A stretch of 64,000 nucleotides of DNA from Anaeromyxobacter dehalogenans 2CP-C. GTDB lineage: Bacteria > Myxococcota > Myxococcia > Myxococcales > Anaeromyxobacteraceae. Made by a program: the position numbers and the translations under genes. The stretch spans positions 2,419,001-2,483,000 of the forward strand of contig NC_007760.1 in NCBI RefSeq assembly GCF_000013385.1, read 5' to 3'. This document shows, in pieces, positions 7,779-17,399 of this stretch. Within the stretch, counting starts at the first letter, position 1; every line of letters begins with the position of its first letter. Under the pieces are notes generated by a model. That model was not told the DNA's origin. It ran no database searches and saw only the letters and a program-made list of their open reading frames with translations.

Positions 7779-9548
7779 TCACCCCAGCTCGAGCCAGGAG
7801 AACCACACCGGGTGGTTCGCCTTGTACCACTCGAGCACGCGGCGGACCGCCTCCTGCTTGTGGCGCGGCACCACCTTCTCGTCCACGCGGTCGAAGTGGA
7901 CGCGGATCTTCTCGCGATCGTGCTCGAGCGCCTGCGAGAACATGGTCTGCAGCTCGTTCCGGATCCGGCCCGAGTCGGAGATCTTCACCGGCCGCTGCGT
8001 GTGGTCCACCCCGGACATGAAGCGCACCAGCAGCGGGCTGAAGACGTGCCGCGCCTGCTCGAGGGGTTCCATCAGCCGGAACGTGAACGCGATCTCCGCG
8101 GACGCGTTGTGCGTGGCGAGCCGGGTGGTGACCCGGTAGACGCCGTCGCGCACCTTCGTGACGCCCGGGCTCCCGGTGTACGGGTCGTCGCACATGTACC
8201 CGGTGCTCGCGAGCACGCGCCAGCTCTTCTCCGGCAGGAAGTCGGCCGCGCGCAGCACCCGCCGCCCGAGCGGCATGTTGGAGGACTCCGCCTCGCGGAT
8301 GGCCTCCGCGTAGCTCTCGACCTTGCCCACCTCGAGCTCGCGCCCGCCGAACACCTCGGCGAGCTTGCGCCCGAAGTCCGGCGCGGCCGGGTCGAGCTGC
8401 ATGATCCGCCCCTCGGCGTCGCAGGGCAGCTCGAACGACGGCGAGAACGGCGCCATGGTGGTCTCGACGTCGAGCACCTCCGAGAGGCTGGCCGCCTGGA
8501 CCGCCTCGGCGGTCGCGGCGTAGCCGTCGGTGAGGAACACGTGCGTCGCGCCCTCGGCGTCCTTCCAGCTCCCCACCAGGAACGTCGGCGCGTAGGTGCC
8601 CGAGTCGGTGAACACCTCCACGCCGGACGGCGCCTTCCAGCCGTCCTCGACGAGATCCACGCCGAGCGACTTCCACTCCTCCCACAGCTTCCCGAGCCGG
8701 GCCACGCGGCTCTTCCCGCGCAGCGTCCACACGTGGACGTTCTCGCGGCGGATGCCGGGGTACGTCGCCTCGATCGCCTCGACGACCTGGCGGCGCGGGG
8801 TGCGGTAGTCGAGCAGCACCGAGGCGCGCTCGGCCGACTGCGCCACCGCGCGCGGCACGGTGAGGCTGCCCATGTACGACTCGTACGGCCGCGACATGGT
8901 CAGCGGCGAGTCGAACAGGTGGAACACCGCCATCGGCCCGGTGGGCTTCCCCTCGGCGAAGCGCGAGGTGTTCTCGAGCGTGTCCACCGCGGCGCCCCAC
9001 ACCGTGATGCCGCGCTTCTGCAGCCAGGCGTAGAAGTCCACGAACGAGTGCGAGGGGTCGTTGAGCAGGCGGCGCACCGCGCGATCGACCAGCCGCGCCA
9101 CCTCGGGCCGGGCGTACACGCGCCCGAAGCCGAGCAGCGGGTTCGCGCCCATCTCCGGCGTCTCGCCGGCCTTCGGCATGAGCCCCTCGCCCAGCGACAC
9201 CATGATGGCGTGGTTCTCGGGGAGCGTGCGGGTGAGGTGCCAGAGCCCCTCGCTCATCACGTAGGCGCTGATGGCGTCGGCGCCCTTCTTCACCTGGTTG
9301 TAGGTGGACTTGTCCTTGCCCGCGCCGCCGCCGTAGTCGCCGAACAGCCGCGTGCCGAGCGCGGTGGCGGCCGAGGTCATGGCCAGGCAGCGCGCGATGC
9401 CGCGCGGCGTGAAGGAGAAGGCCGAGACCGGCTCGCTCTGCGCGCGCTCCACCTCGACGTCCTCCAGCCAGAGGTGGAAGCGGAGGAGCACGGGCCGGGT
9501 GTCGAACGCCCACTGCGCGACCAGGTTTCGCTTTTCCGTGTCGGTCAC
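7779..9548 (-). CDS. Conserved-looking protein of unknown function, 589 aa
   Basis: I do not recognise the family. The protein is soluble, without signal peptide or membrane helix, rich in aromatic residues and evenly folded in composition, so it is a real gene. Notable segments are MSEGLWHLTRTLPENHAIMVSLGEG, a possible nucleotide- or acyl-binding region HVWTLRGKSRVARLG, and EVFTDSGTYAPTFLVGSWKD. The GTG at 9548 is chosen because GGAGATCC lies about 7 bases upstream; a longer form from 9593 would add a low-complexity Ala-rich leader. It is monocistronic, between a secreted-protein gene and a divergent membrane-protein gene. Confidence 0.7.
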   Translation of the reverse strand: MTDTEKRNLVAQWAFDTRPVLLRFHLWLEDVEVERAQSEPVSAFSFTPRGIARCLAMTSAATALGTRLFGDYGGGAGKDKSTYNQVKKGADAISAYVMSEGLWHLTRTLPENHAIMVSLGEGLMPKAGETPEMGANPLLGFGRVYARPEVARLVDRAVRRLLNDPSHSFVDFYAWLQKRGITVWGAAVDTLENTSRFAEGKPTGPMAVFHLFDSPLTMSRPYESYMGSLTVPRAVAQSAERASVLLDYRTPRRQVVEAIEATYPGIRRENVHVWTLRGKSRVARLGKLWEEWKSLGVDLVEDGWKAPSGVEVFTDSGTYAPTFLVGSWKDAEGATHVFLTDGYAATAEAVQAASLSEVLDVETTMAPFSPSFELPCDAEGRIMQLDPAAPDFGRKLAEVFGGRELEVGKVESYAEAIREAESSNMPLGRRVLRAADFLPEKSWRVLASTGYMCDDPYTGSPGVTKVRDGVYRVTTRLATHNASAEIAFTFRLMEPLEQARHVFSPLLVRFMSGVDHTQRPVKISDSGRIRNELQTMFSQALEHDREKIRVHFDRVDEKVVPRHKQEAVRRVLEWYKANHPVWFSWLELG

Positions 9549-9854
9549 AGGATCTCCGGAAGGTGCGGCCGCGGCGGTGCGGCGCGGCGGCATTGTAGAG
9601 GAAGGTCGGGCACTTTTGGGTCAGGATCGAAAAGCCGTCAATCCGGACTTCGAGTGACGGTGGGATCCCTCGATCCGGTGGCCAACGCCCCCTGCGGCCC
9701 GCGTGGACCCGCCGCGCCCCGGCCTGTCGAGACGCCGGCGCAGCACGGTCCGGCGCCGCGCCACCGCGGCCCGCGCCCGCACGCACCCGGGGCGTCCGTG
9801 CGGCGGGGCATCGCCCGGACCGAGTGTCCACCGTCATGAGACGAGGGCTCGATC
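9549..9854. other. Intergenic gap between divergent genes, no feature identified
   Basis: The 306 bp separate the divergent 589-residue unknown gene and the small membrane-protein gene, so promoters in both directions are expected. I see AT-richer bases around 9590-9650 but no -35/-10 pair with acceptable spacing, no repeat core and no RNA gene. Confidence 0.5.
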
Positions 9855-10244
9855 ATGACTGCGCAGCTCATCTCGCCCACGATCCACGGCATCCTCGATT
9901 ACCTGCTCGGAGCGGTGCTCGTCGTGGCCCCCTCCGTGCTCGGACTGCCCACCGGCCCCGCGGTCATCGCGTACGCGGTCGGCGGCGCGCACCTCGCCAT
10001 GTCGCTCCTCACCGGCTACGCCCCCGGCGCCCTGCGCGTGATCCCGTTCTGGGCGCACGGCGCGGTCGAGGCGGCCGGCTGGGCCGGGCTGCTCGTGTTC
10101 CTCGGCCTGCTCACCGCCCCGGCCGACGGGCTGTTCCTCGCGTCCGGCGTGGGGATCCTGGTCGTCTCGGCGCTGACCGACTACGGCGTCGAGACGGACG
10201 GCGTCCGGCTGCGCGCGCGGCGGCACGCGCACGCGCGGCCCTGA
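9855..10244 (+). CDS. Small integral membrane protein, four predicted helices
   Basis: This 129-residue protein has four hydrophobic segments (about 12-30, 36-55, 65-88 and 90-110) and a basic C-terminal tail rich in Arg and His. The pattern SPTIHGILDYLLGAVLVVAPSVLG followed by GGAHLAMSLLTGY resembles small SPW-repeat/DUF-type membrane proteins of unknown role. It is convergent with the NADH dehydrogenase gene. No function is claimed. Confidence 0.72.
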   Translation: MTAQLISPTIHGILDYLLGAVLVVAPSVLGLPTGPAVIAYAVGGAHLAMSLLTGYAPGALRVIPFWAHGAVEAAGWAGLLVFLGLLTAPADGLFLASGVGILVVSALTDYGVETDGVRLRARRHAHARP

Positions 10245-10292
10245 GGCGCGAGACCGGCCACCCCTGGTCGCGCCGGCCGGCCGGCGGCGCGC

Positions 10293-11654
10293 TCAGTCCC
10301 GCGGGCGCTCCGCGTCGCTCTCGTTCGGCGGCCAGGCGTCCACGTCCGGCGGGGCCACGCCCGCGACGGCGCGGAAGCGGATCTCCTCCGGCGTCTCGAG
10401 GATGAGCCGCGCCCCGCGCTTGAACGTGAGGTAGTGCCAGAACCACTGGAACAGCACCGAGGCGCGGTTCCGGAAGTCGATGAGGAACCAGATGTGGATG
10501 AACAGCCAGGCGAGCCAGGCCAGGTAGCCGCTGATGCGGATGCGCCAGAAGCCGGCCACCGCGTGCCCGCGCCCCACCGTCGCCATGACGCCCTTGTCGA
10601 AGTAGGCGAACGGCTTGCGCGGCCGGCCGCGCAGCGTCGCGAGCAGGTTGCGCCCGGCGTGGCGGCCCTGCTGGATGGCGGCCGGGGCGACGCCCGGGAT
10701 GGCGGCGCCGTGCTTGTCGCGGGCCAGCGCCAGGTCACCCACGACGTAGATCTCCTCGTGGCCCGGCACCGTCAGATCCGCGTTCACCGGGACGCGGCCG
10801 GCCGGGTCGAGCGGCACGCCCAGCGTCCGCGCCAGCGGGGCCCCGGCCACGCCCGCGGCCCAGAGCACCGTCCGCGCCGCCACCCGCTCCTCGCCCACCT
10901 GCACGCCGCGCGGGTCGATGCCGGTCACCCGCTTGCCGGTCCACACCTGCACGCCGAGCCGCTCCAGATCGCGCTGGGCCGCCGCCGAGAGGCTGGGCGG
11001 CAGGGCCGGCAGCACGCGCTCGCTCCCCTCGATCAGGATCACGCGCGCGCGCTCGGTGGAGACGGTGCGGAAGTCGCGAGGGATGGTGAAGCGCGCGATC
11101 TCGGCCAGCGCCCCGGCCAGCTCGACGCCGGTGGGCCCGCCGCCCACCACCACGAACGTGAGCAGCGCCTCGCGCCGCTGCCGATCCGGATCCGCCTCGG
11201 CGCGCTCGAAGGCGGTGAGCACGCGGCGCCGGATCTCGAGCGCGTCCTCGAGCGTCTTCAGGCCCGGCGCGAAGCGGGCCCACTCGTCGTGGCCGAAGTA
11301 GGAGTGCGTCGCGCCGGCCGCGACGACCAGGTAGTCGTAGTCGAGCGCGTAGCCGTCGGCGAGGCGAAGCCGGCGCTGCTCCGGCTCGATCGCCGCCGCC
11401 TCGGCGAGCAGCGTCCGCACGTTGCGCTGGCGCGAGAGCACGTGGCGGATGGGCTCGGCGATGTCGGCGGGGCTCAGCGCGGCGGTGGCCACCTGGTAGA
11501 GGAGCGGCTGGAACAGGTGGTGGTTGCGGCGGTCCACCAGCGTGATGCGGACCCGCGCGCCGGCCAGCTCGCGCGCCGCGTACAGCCCGGCGAACCCCCC
11601 GCCCACGATCACCACGTGCGGCGTGTGCTGCTCCTTCTGCTGCTGCGGATCCAC
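10293..11654 (-). CDS. ndh: Type II NADH:quinone oxidoreductase (NDH-2)
   Basis: The 453-residue flavoprotein oxidises NADH and reduces membrane quinone without proton pumping. Visible motifs are the FAD-binding VVIVGGGFAGLYAARELA near the N-terminus, NHHLFQPLLYQVATAALSP (typical of NDH-2), the NAD-binding VVVGGGPTGVELAGAL in the middle, and IYVVGDLA then PAAIQQGRHAGRNL in the C-terminal third. A hydrophobic C-terminal patch (YLAWLAWLFIHIWFLIDF) anchors it to the membrane. The GTG at 11654 follows AAGGAGG. It appears monocistronic; three repeat copies lie in its upstream region. Confidence 0.9.
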   Translation of the reverse strand: MDPQQQKEQHTPHVVIVGGGFAGLYAARELAGARVRITLVDRRNHHLFQPLLYQVATAALSPADIAEPIRHVLSRQRNVRTLLAEAAAIEPEQRRLRLADGYALDYDYLVVAAGATHSYFGHDEWARFAPGLKTLEDALEIRRRVLTAFERAEADPDRQRREALLTFVVVGGGPTGVELAGALAEIARFTIPRDFRTVSTERARVILIEGSERVLPALPPSLSAAAQRDLERLGVQVWTGKRVTGIDPRGVQVGEERVAARTVLWAAGVAGAPLARTLGVPLDPAGRVPVNADLTVPGHEEIYVVGDLALARDKHGAAIPGVAPAAIQQGRHAGRNLLATLRGRPRKPFAYFDKGVMATVGRGHAVAGFWRIRISGYLAWLAWLFIHIWFLIDFRNRASVLFQWFWHYLTFKRGARLILETPEEIRFRAVAGVAPPDVDAWPPNESDAERPRD

Positions 11655-11772
11655 GCCGCCTCCTTGCCCGCGGCCTGTATACACCGGCCCGCCGCGCCCC
11701 GGGGGAGCGCGCCGCCCGCGCCCGGTGCGACACGCGGCCGCCGCCCGGCCCGCCCCTCCTCCTCCTCCCGTT

Positions 11773-11785
11773 CCCAGAGTCATTT
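11773..11785 (+). repeat. Dispersed repeat core, 5-prime-degenerate copy
   Basis: The 13 bp cccagagtcattt match the core, but the leading ccga is replaced by gtt. It is the first of three same-strand copies in this gap. Confidence 0.75.
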
Positions 11786-11838
11786 CCTCCCGCCTCCCCT
11801 CCCCGACCCGGCCCCGGCCCTTCCCCTACCCCCCTTCC

Positions 11839-11957
11839 CCGACCCAGAGTCATTTTCGGGCCTCTGCCGGACGCCTCGACGCCGCGCCGCCTTCCCCCCC
11901 GACCCAGAGTCATTTCCGGGTCCCTGCCGGCGCCTTGACGCCGCCCCCGCGGGCCGG
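11839..11957 (+). repeat. Two 60-bp-spaced dispersed repeat units
   Basis: Core copies at 11839-11855 and 11899-11915 are each followed by a similar tail (ttcgggcctctgccgg or ttccgggtccctgccgg, then cgcctcgacgccg). The unit is thus duplicated with a 60-bp period, longer than the 40-bp period seen at 5771. A strand-biased C tract precedes each core. Confidence 0.85.
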
Positions 11958-12004
11958 CAGGTTCCGCGCACGGCGCCGCCGCCGCACCGGCGCGGGAGGA
12001 CCCG

Positions 12005-12730
12005 ATGCCCCAGCACGCTCACGCGCTCGACGACGGCCTCGCCGCCGGCCCCGACGGGCGGCCGCGCTGCGGCTGGGGCGTCTCGGCCGCGGACTACGTC
12101 CGCTACCACGACGAGGAGTGGGGCTTCCCCGTCTCGGACGACCGCCGCCTGTTCGAGAAGCTGTGCCTGGAGGGCTTCCAGTCCGGGCTGTCGTGGCTCA
12201 CCATCCTGCGCAAGCGCGAGGCGTTCCGGGCCGCGTTCGCCGGCTTCGACTTCGAGAAGGTGGCCGGCTTCGGCGCCCGCGACGTGGCGCGCCTGCTCGG
12301 CGACGCCGGCATCGTGCGCCACCGCGGGAAGATCGAGGCCACGCTGAACAACGCGCGGCGCGCCTGCGACCTCGCCGAGGAGGCCGGCTCGCTCGCGGCC
12401 TACTTCTGGCGGTTCGAGCCGGCGAAGGCGTCGCGGCCGGAGCGGGTCACCTGGGCGGCGCTCCGGGCGCAGCCCGTCACCGCGGAGTCGAAGGCGCTCT
12501 CTCGCGACCTGAAGCGGCGCGGCTGGGCCTTCGTCGGCCCGACCACCTGCTACGCGTTCATGCAGGCGATGGGGCTCGTGAACGATCACCTCGACGGCTG
12601 CGCGCTGCGCGGCCGGGTCGAGCGGGCGCGGCGCGGGTTCGAGCGGCCGACCGTGGCCCCGGGGCCGGCGGCGGAGCCCGAGCCGGCACGCGGGCGGGCA
12701 CGGGCCGCAGGCGGCCGGGCGCGCCGCTAG
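12005..12730 (+). CDS. tag: DNA-3-methyladenine glycosylase I
   Basis: Tag removes 3-methyladenine from alkylated DNA in base-excision repair. The 241-residue product shows the family pattern: RCGWGVSAADYVRYHDEEWGFPVSDDRRLFEKLCLEGFQSGLSWLTILRKREAFR near the N-terminus, with the conserved Glu and Trp of the base pocket, then GDAGIVRHRGKIEATLNNA and WAFVGPTTCYAFMQAMGLVNDH. The zinc-site pattern of Tag appears as Cys22 near the N-terminus and CYAF plus DHLDGC near residues 180-200. A basic, Ala/Pro-rich tail of about 35 residues extends beyond the usual end. Its stop overlaps the stop of the convergent DUF3037 gene in a CTAG. Confidence 0.93.
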   Translation: MPQHAHALDDGLAAGPDGRPRCGWGVSAADYVRYHDEEWGFPVSDDRRLFEKLCLEGFQSGLSWLTILRKREAFRAAFAGFDFEKVAGFGARDVARLLGDAGIVRHRGKIEATLNNARRACDLAEEAGSLAAYFWRFEPAKASRPERVTWAALRAQPVTAESKALSRDLKRRGWAFVGPTTCYAFMQAMGLVNDHLDGCALRGRVERARRGFERPTVAPGPAAEPEPARGRARAAGGRARR

Positions 12731-13137
12731 CGAGGATCCTCGGCGGGCGCGGGCGGGCGCACCAGCCGCTCGAAGAGCCGCTCCAGCGCGCGCGCCGGGT
12801 CGTCGCACAGGCCGGAGTGGACCGGGGAGAGCTGCACCATGGTGCTGCGCGGCGCGGTGAGCCAGTGGAAGCGCTCCCGCACCGACAGCGCGCCGATGGG
12901 CCCGGCGTCCGGCCCGCCCGCGCAGATGCGCGGGATGGCCTCGAGGTGGGCGGCGATCGCGTCCAGATCGGCGTGCGGGCAGAGCGCCGTCACCCGCGCG
13001 CGGTCCAGCTCCACCCGCGCGCCCAGGAAGCCGCGCTCCAGGCAGAACAACACCACGCCCGCGTTCACGAACTCCTCCCGCTCGACGCGCGGGACGACGC
13101 GGACCACCGCGTAGTCAAACGAGCTTCGCGCGGGCAC
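12727..13137 (-). CDS. DUF3037-family protein
   Basis: The 136-residue protein opens with FDYAVVRVVPRVEREEFVNAGVVLFC, the signature of DUF3037, and continues with HLEAIPRICAGGPDAGPIGALSVRERFHWLTAPRSTMVQLSPVHSGLC, which matches the family's second conserved block. Function is unknown. The gene overlaps the 3-prime end of the HipA-like kinase gene by 23 bases. HipA-like/DUF3037 pairs recur in other bacteria, suggesting a joint function. Confidence 0.85.
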   Translation of the reverse strand: MPARSSFDYAVVRVVPRVEREEFVNAGVVLFCLERGFLGARVELDRARVTALCPHADLDAIAAHLEAIPRICAGGPDAGPIGALSVRERFHWLTAPRSTMVQLSPVHSGLCDDPARALERLFERLVRPPAPAEDPR

Positions 13138-13894
13138 GCTCGGCCTCCTCGACGAACGCGGGCGCCGCGGCCAGGCGGCGCGACAGGTGATCGACGTACG
13201 CGGCGCGGTGCGCGGCCGGCGTGCCGAAGCGGGGGACGCCCTCCAGCCAGGCGTCCGGCACCTCGTCGAGCGCGCGGGCGATGGCGCCGTCGGCGAGCCG
13301 GGGCGAGAGCCGGTCGCCCGCCGCGGCCAGCTCGCCCGCGAACGGCAGGAGCACGTGCTGGCCGACCATCGGAAACGGCGCGCGGGCCGGATCGGCGGCG
13401 CGGTCCCAGTCGTGGTGGAAGTAGAGCGCGGCGCCGTGGTCGATGAGCCACAGCCGGCGATGCCACCGGAGCAGGTTCGGGTTGCGCACCGTGCGATCCA
13501 CGTTCGTCACCAGCGCGTCGAACCACACCACCTCCGAGGCCTCGGCGGGCGACGGCGGCGGATCGGCCACCGGGTCGAACGTCAGGCTGCCGGGCAGGTA
13601 GTCGAGGCCGAGGTTCTCGCCCGCGCTCGCCTTCAGCAGGTCGCGGATCTCGCCGTCCGGCTCGTTGCGGCCGAGCGCCGGGTCGATCACCACGCGCACC
13701 CGCTCGGGCACGCGCAGCCCGGCGGCCTCCGCGAGCGCGCCCGCGACCACCTCCGCCACCAGCGCCTTCGGCCCTTGCCCCGCCCCGCGGAACTTCACGA
13801 CGTACAGGCCGTCGTCGTCGCCCTCCACGATCGCCGGCAGGGAGCCGCCCTCGCGCAAGGGGGTGACGTAGCGGGTCGCGACCACCGTCCTCAT
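13115..13894 (-). CDS. HipA-like kinase family protein (HipA_2 type)
   Basis: This 259-residue protein resembles the shortened HipA-like kinases that accompany DUF3037. It has an N-terminal glycine-rich region (EGDDDGLYVVKFRGAGQGPKALVAEVVAG, with the likely ATP-binding Lys of VVKF), then WFDALVTNVDRTVRNPNLL, matching the catalytic NxDR-x-x-x-N loop, and LWLIDHGAALYFHH, matching the metal-binding Asp loop. HipA proper is about 440 residues and phosphorylates GltX; no HipB-like partner is adjacent here. The ATG at 13894 is preferred to the in-frame GTG at 13903; neither has a clear ribosome binding site. Confidence 0.78.
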   Translation of the reverse strand: MRTVVATRYVTPLREGGSLPAIVEGDDDGLYVVKFRGAGQGPKALVAEVVAGALAEAAGLRVPERVRVVIDPALGRNEPDGEIRDLLKASAGENLGLDYLPGSLTFDPVADPPPSPAEASEVVWFDALVTNVDRTVRNPNLLRWHRRLWLIDHGAALYFHHDWDRAADPARAPFPMVGQHVLLPFAGELAAAGDRLSPRLADGAIARALDEVPDAWLEGVPRFGTPAAHRAAYVDHLSRRLAAAPAFVEEAERARAKLV

Positions 13895-13977
13895 GGCGGG
13901 CACCGTAGCGCAGGGCCCGCGCGCCGTCGACGTGCCGGCTTGAACCGGGGCGTGCGGCGTGCGAGAACGCGCGCCTC

Positions 13978-15624
<1,647 letters not shown>

Positions 15625-15658
15625 CCCGAGCGCACGGTCCCGTCTCTCCCCGCCTTTC

Positions 15659-15760
15659 CCGAACCCAGAGTCATTCGCCGGCTCGAAGTTCGGCGTTGCA
15701 ACACCGCGGAAACACGGTGCCCGGCCACGTCTCGGTCCGGTCCCGGACCCAGAGTCGTTT
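15659..15760 (+). repeat. Two direct dispersed-repeat cores
   Basis: Cores at 15659-15675 (one extra A: gaaccc) and 15743-15760 (one extra G: cggaccc) are each followed by gccggct. They form the left half of an inverted cluster with the copies at 15841-15877. Confidence 0.85.
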
Positions 15761-15840
15761 GCCGGCTGACAGCCCGCCGCCAGGGCCGCGGAAGCGTGTT
15801 GAGCGCGCCGGGGCCACACATACCCGATTCGGGGTCGATG

Positions 15841-15877
15841 AATGACTCTGGGTTCGGAGGCAATGACTCTGGGTCGG
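15841..15877 (-). repeat. Two adjacent inverted dispersed-repeat cores
   Basis: Two reverse-complement cores lie 21 bp apart (15841-15857 with an inserted T, 15862-15877). They are opposite in orientation to the two copies 80-200 bp to the left. Confidence 0.85.
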
Positions 15878-15914
15878 GGATCGATCGATCGACGGGCCGA
15901 GCGCCGACGCCCGA

Positions 15915-16370
15915 CTATCCCGGCTCCGCCCCGCGGAGGGCTACGTAGACGCCCTCGTGACGGCCGCCGGCGCGACCGCCGCAGGCCACCTCGCCCTCAA
16001 CGGTGATGCGGGCACGGGAGTGGCGGGCGAGGGTGGAGAGGAACCGGTCCCACTGCGCGGGCGCCGGCAACCGGGCGGAGGCGGTGAAGTCGCCCTCGAT
16101 CGGCTCCAGGAAGTCGAGCGCGCTCCGCTGGATCACGAGCCGGACCTCGAGGCCGCGCTCGCGCAGCGCGAGGTGCAGGACGGCCCAGCCGGCGAGGATG
16201 GCCAGCGCCGAGAGGCTGCCGCCGAACGCCGTGCCGCGGTGGTTCAGGTTGGGCGCGAGCGGCGCCGACAGCCGGATGGCGCTGCCGTCCCACGCCTCCA
16301 CCCGCGCGCCCAGCGCCTGCGTGATCGGGATGTGCTCGTGGAGGTAGGCGGTGATCTCGTCGTGGCGCAT
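15915..16370 (-). CDS. Thioesterase-like hotdog protein (YiiD C-terminal domain family)
   Basis: The 151-residue protein shows the putative thioesterase pattern: LGARVEAWDGSAIRLSAPLAPNLNHRGTAFGGSLSALAILAGWAVLHLALRE, where NxNHRGTAFGGSL is the hotdog helix-start motif. These proteins act on acyl-CoA or acyl-carrier substrates; the actual substrate is unknown. The start is the ATG at 16370, giving a product of normal hotdog length. It is divergent from the ketopantoate-reductase-like gene, with 90 bp between starts. Confidence 0.82.
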   Translation of the reverse strand: MRHDEITAYLHEHIPITQALGARVEAWDGSAIRLSAPLAPNLNHRGTAFGGSLSALAILAGWAVLHLALRERGLEVRLVIQRSALDFLEPIEGDFTASARLPAPAQWDRFLSTLARHSRARITVEGEVACGGRAGGRHEGVYVALRGAEPG

Positions 16371-16460
16371 GGCGCGATGGATACCGCGGAAGGCGGCGGG
16401 GCGCCGCGCTTCCATGCAGGATGCACCGCGCGAGGCGACCTTCGCGGTTACCATGCACGC

Positions 16461-17399
16461 ATGCGGCGCATCGAGAGCGTGGTGGTGTGTGGCGTGGGGG
16501 CGGTGGGCGCGGCCGCGGTCGAGCGGCTGCACTCCATGGATCCGGCGTGCGTGACGGTCGTGGCGGACGGCCGGCGCCGTGAGCGGCTCCAGCGCGAGGG
16601 CCTCACCGTCAACGGACGGCGGTTCTCGCCGCGGGTGGCGGCGCCGGCCGAACTGACGCCGGCGGGTCTCCTCCTCATCGGCGTGAAGCACGGGGACCTC
16701 GCGGCCGCGGTCGAGGATGCCCGCGCCGCGGTCGGTCCGCGGACGGTCATCGTGTCGCTCCTGAACGGGATCTCGAGCGAGGCGACGCTCGCCGACGCGT
16801 ACGGCGCCGACAAGGTGCTCCCGGCCTTCCTCGTCGGAAACGACGTCGTGCGCGAGGGGACGCGCGTCCGCTACCAGAACATCGGACGGCTCGTCTTCGG
16901 CGCGCCCTCGAACGACCCAGCCGACCCGCGCGTCGTCGCCGTCAAGGACCTGCTCGACCGCGCCGGCATTCCGTGCCAGGTCGCCGCCGACATCCGGCGC
17001 GAGCAGTGGTGGAAGTTCATGCTGAACGTGGGTGTGAACCAGGTGTCGGCCCTGCTCCGCGCGCCCTACGGCGCGTTCCGGCTCGAGCAGGTCCGCGCGC
17101 TCGCCCGCCAGGCGGCGCTCGAGGTGGTCGCCGTCTCCCGGCACGAAGGCGTCGGACTCGAGCCGGCGGACGTGGAGCGGATCTTCCCGGTCATCGGCGG
17201 GCTCGCGCCTGCGGGCAAGACCTCGATGCTGCAGGACGTGGAGGCGGGCCGGAAGACCGAGGTGGAGATCTTCGCGGGCACCGTGGTCGAGCTCGGCCGC
17301 CGGCACGGGGTCCCGACGCCGGCGAACGCCTTCCTCGGCCAGGGCATCGCGGCGCTCGACGCGCTCGCGGCCGCGCGCGCCGCCGGGGACGTCCCATGA
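16461..17399 (+). CDS. Ketopantoate reductase-like (ApbA/PanE family)
   Basis: The 312-residue protein has an N-terminal NADP-binding fold (VVVCGVGAVGAAAVERL at 8-24) and the family's mid-region pattern LLIGVKHGDLAAAVEDARAAVGPRTVIVSLLNGISSE, followed by EQWWKFMLNVGVNQVSALL and GKTSMLQDVEAGRKTEVEIFAGTVVELGRRHGVPTPAN, which contain the catalytic Lys (WWKF) and the C-terminal GKTSMLQD signature. The classical role is reducing 2-dehydropantoate for pantothenate synthesis. Many paralogues have other substrates, so panE is not assigned. Its stop overlaps the next start as ATGA. Confidence 0.87.
   Translation: MRRIESVVVCGVGAVGAAAVERLHSMDPACVTVVADGRRRERLQREGLTVNGRRFSPRVAAPAELTPAGLLLIGVKHGDLAAAVEDARAAVGPRTVIVSLLNGISSEATLADAYGADKVLPAFLVGNDVVREGTRVRYQNIGRLVFGAPSNDPADPRVVAVKDLLDRAGIPCQVAADIRREQWWKFMLNVGVNQVSALLRAPYGAFRLEQVRALARQAALEVVAVSRHEGVGLEPADVERIFPVIGGLAPAGKTSMLQDVEAGRKTEVEIFAGTVVELGRRHGVPTPANAFLGQGIAALDALAAARAAGDVP

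Larger units (their letters stand above)
11655..12004. other. 350-bp gap between divergent ndh and tag, filled by dispersed repeats
   Basis: The gap holds three repeat cores in the same orientation: a partial core at 11773-11785 and full cores at 11839-11855 and 11899-11915. The rest is C-rich, pyrimidine-biased sequence on the plus strand. No further gene or RNA is seen. Promoters for both flanking genes must lie here or overlap the repeats. Confidence 0.75.
15625..15914. other. 290-bp gap with four dispersed repeat cores in inverted arrangement
   Basis: The gap lies between the ABC-F gene and the convergent thioesterase gene. Two plus-strand cores (15659-15675, 15743-15760) face two minus-strand cores (15841-15857, 15862-15877). 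The single strand could fold back through these. No coding feature is seen. Confidence 0.8.
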
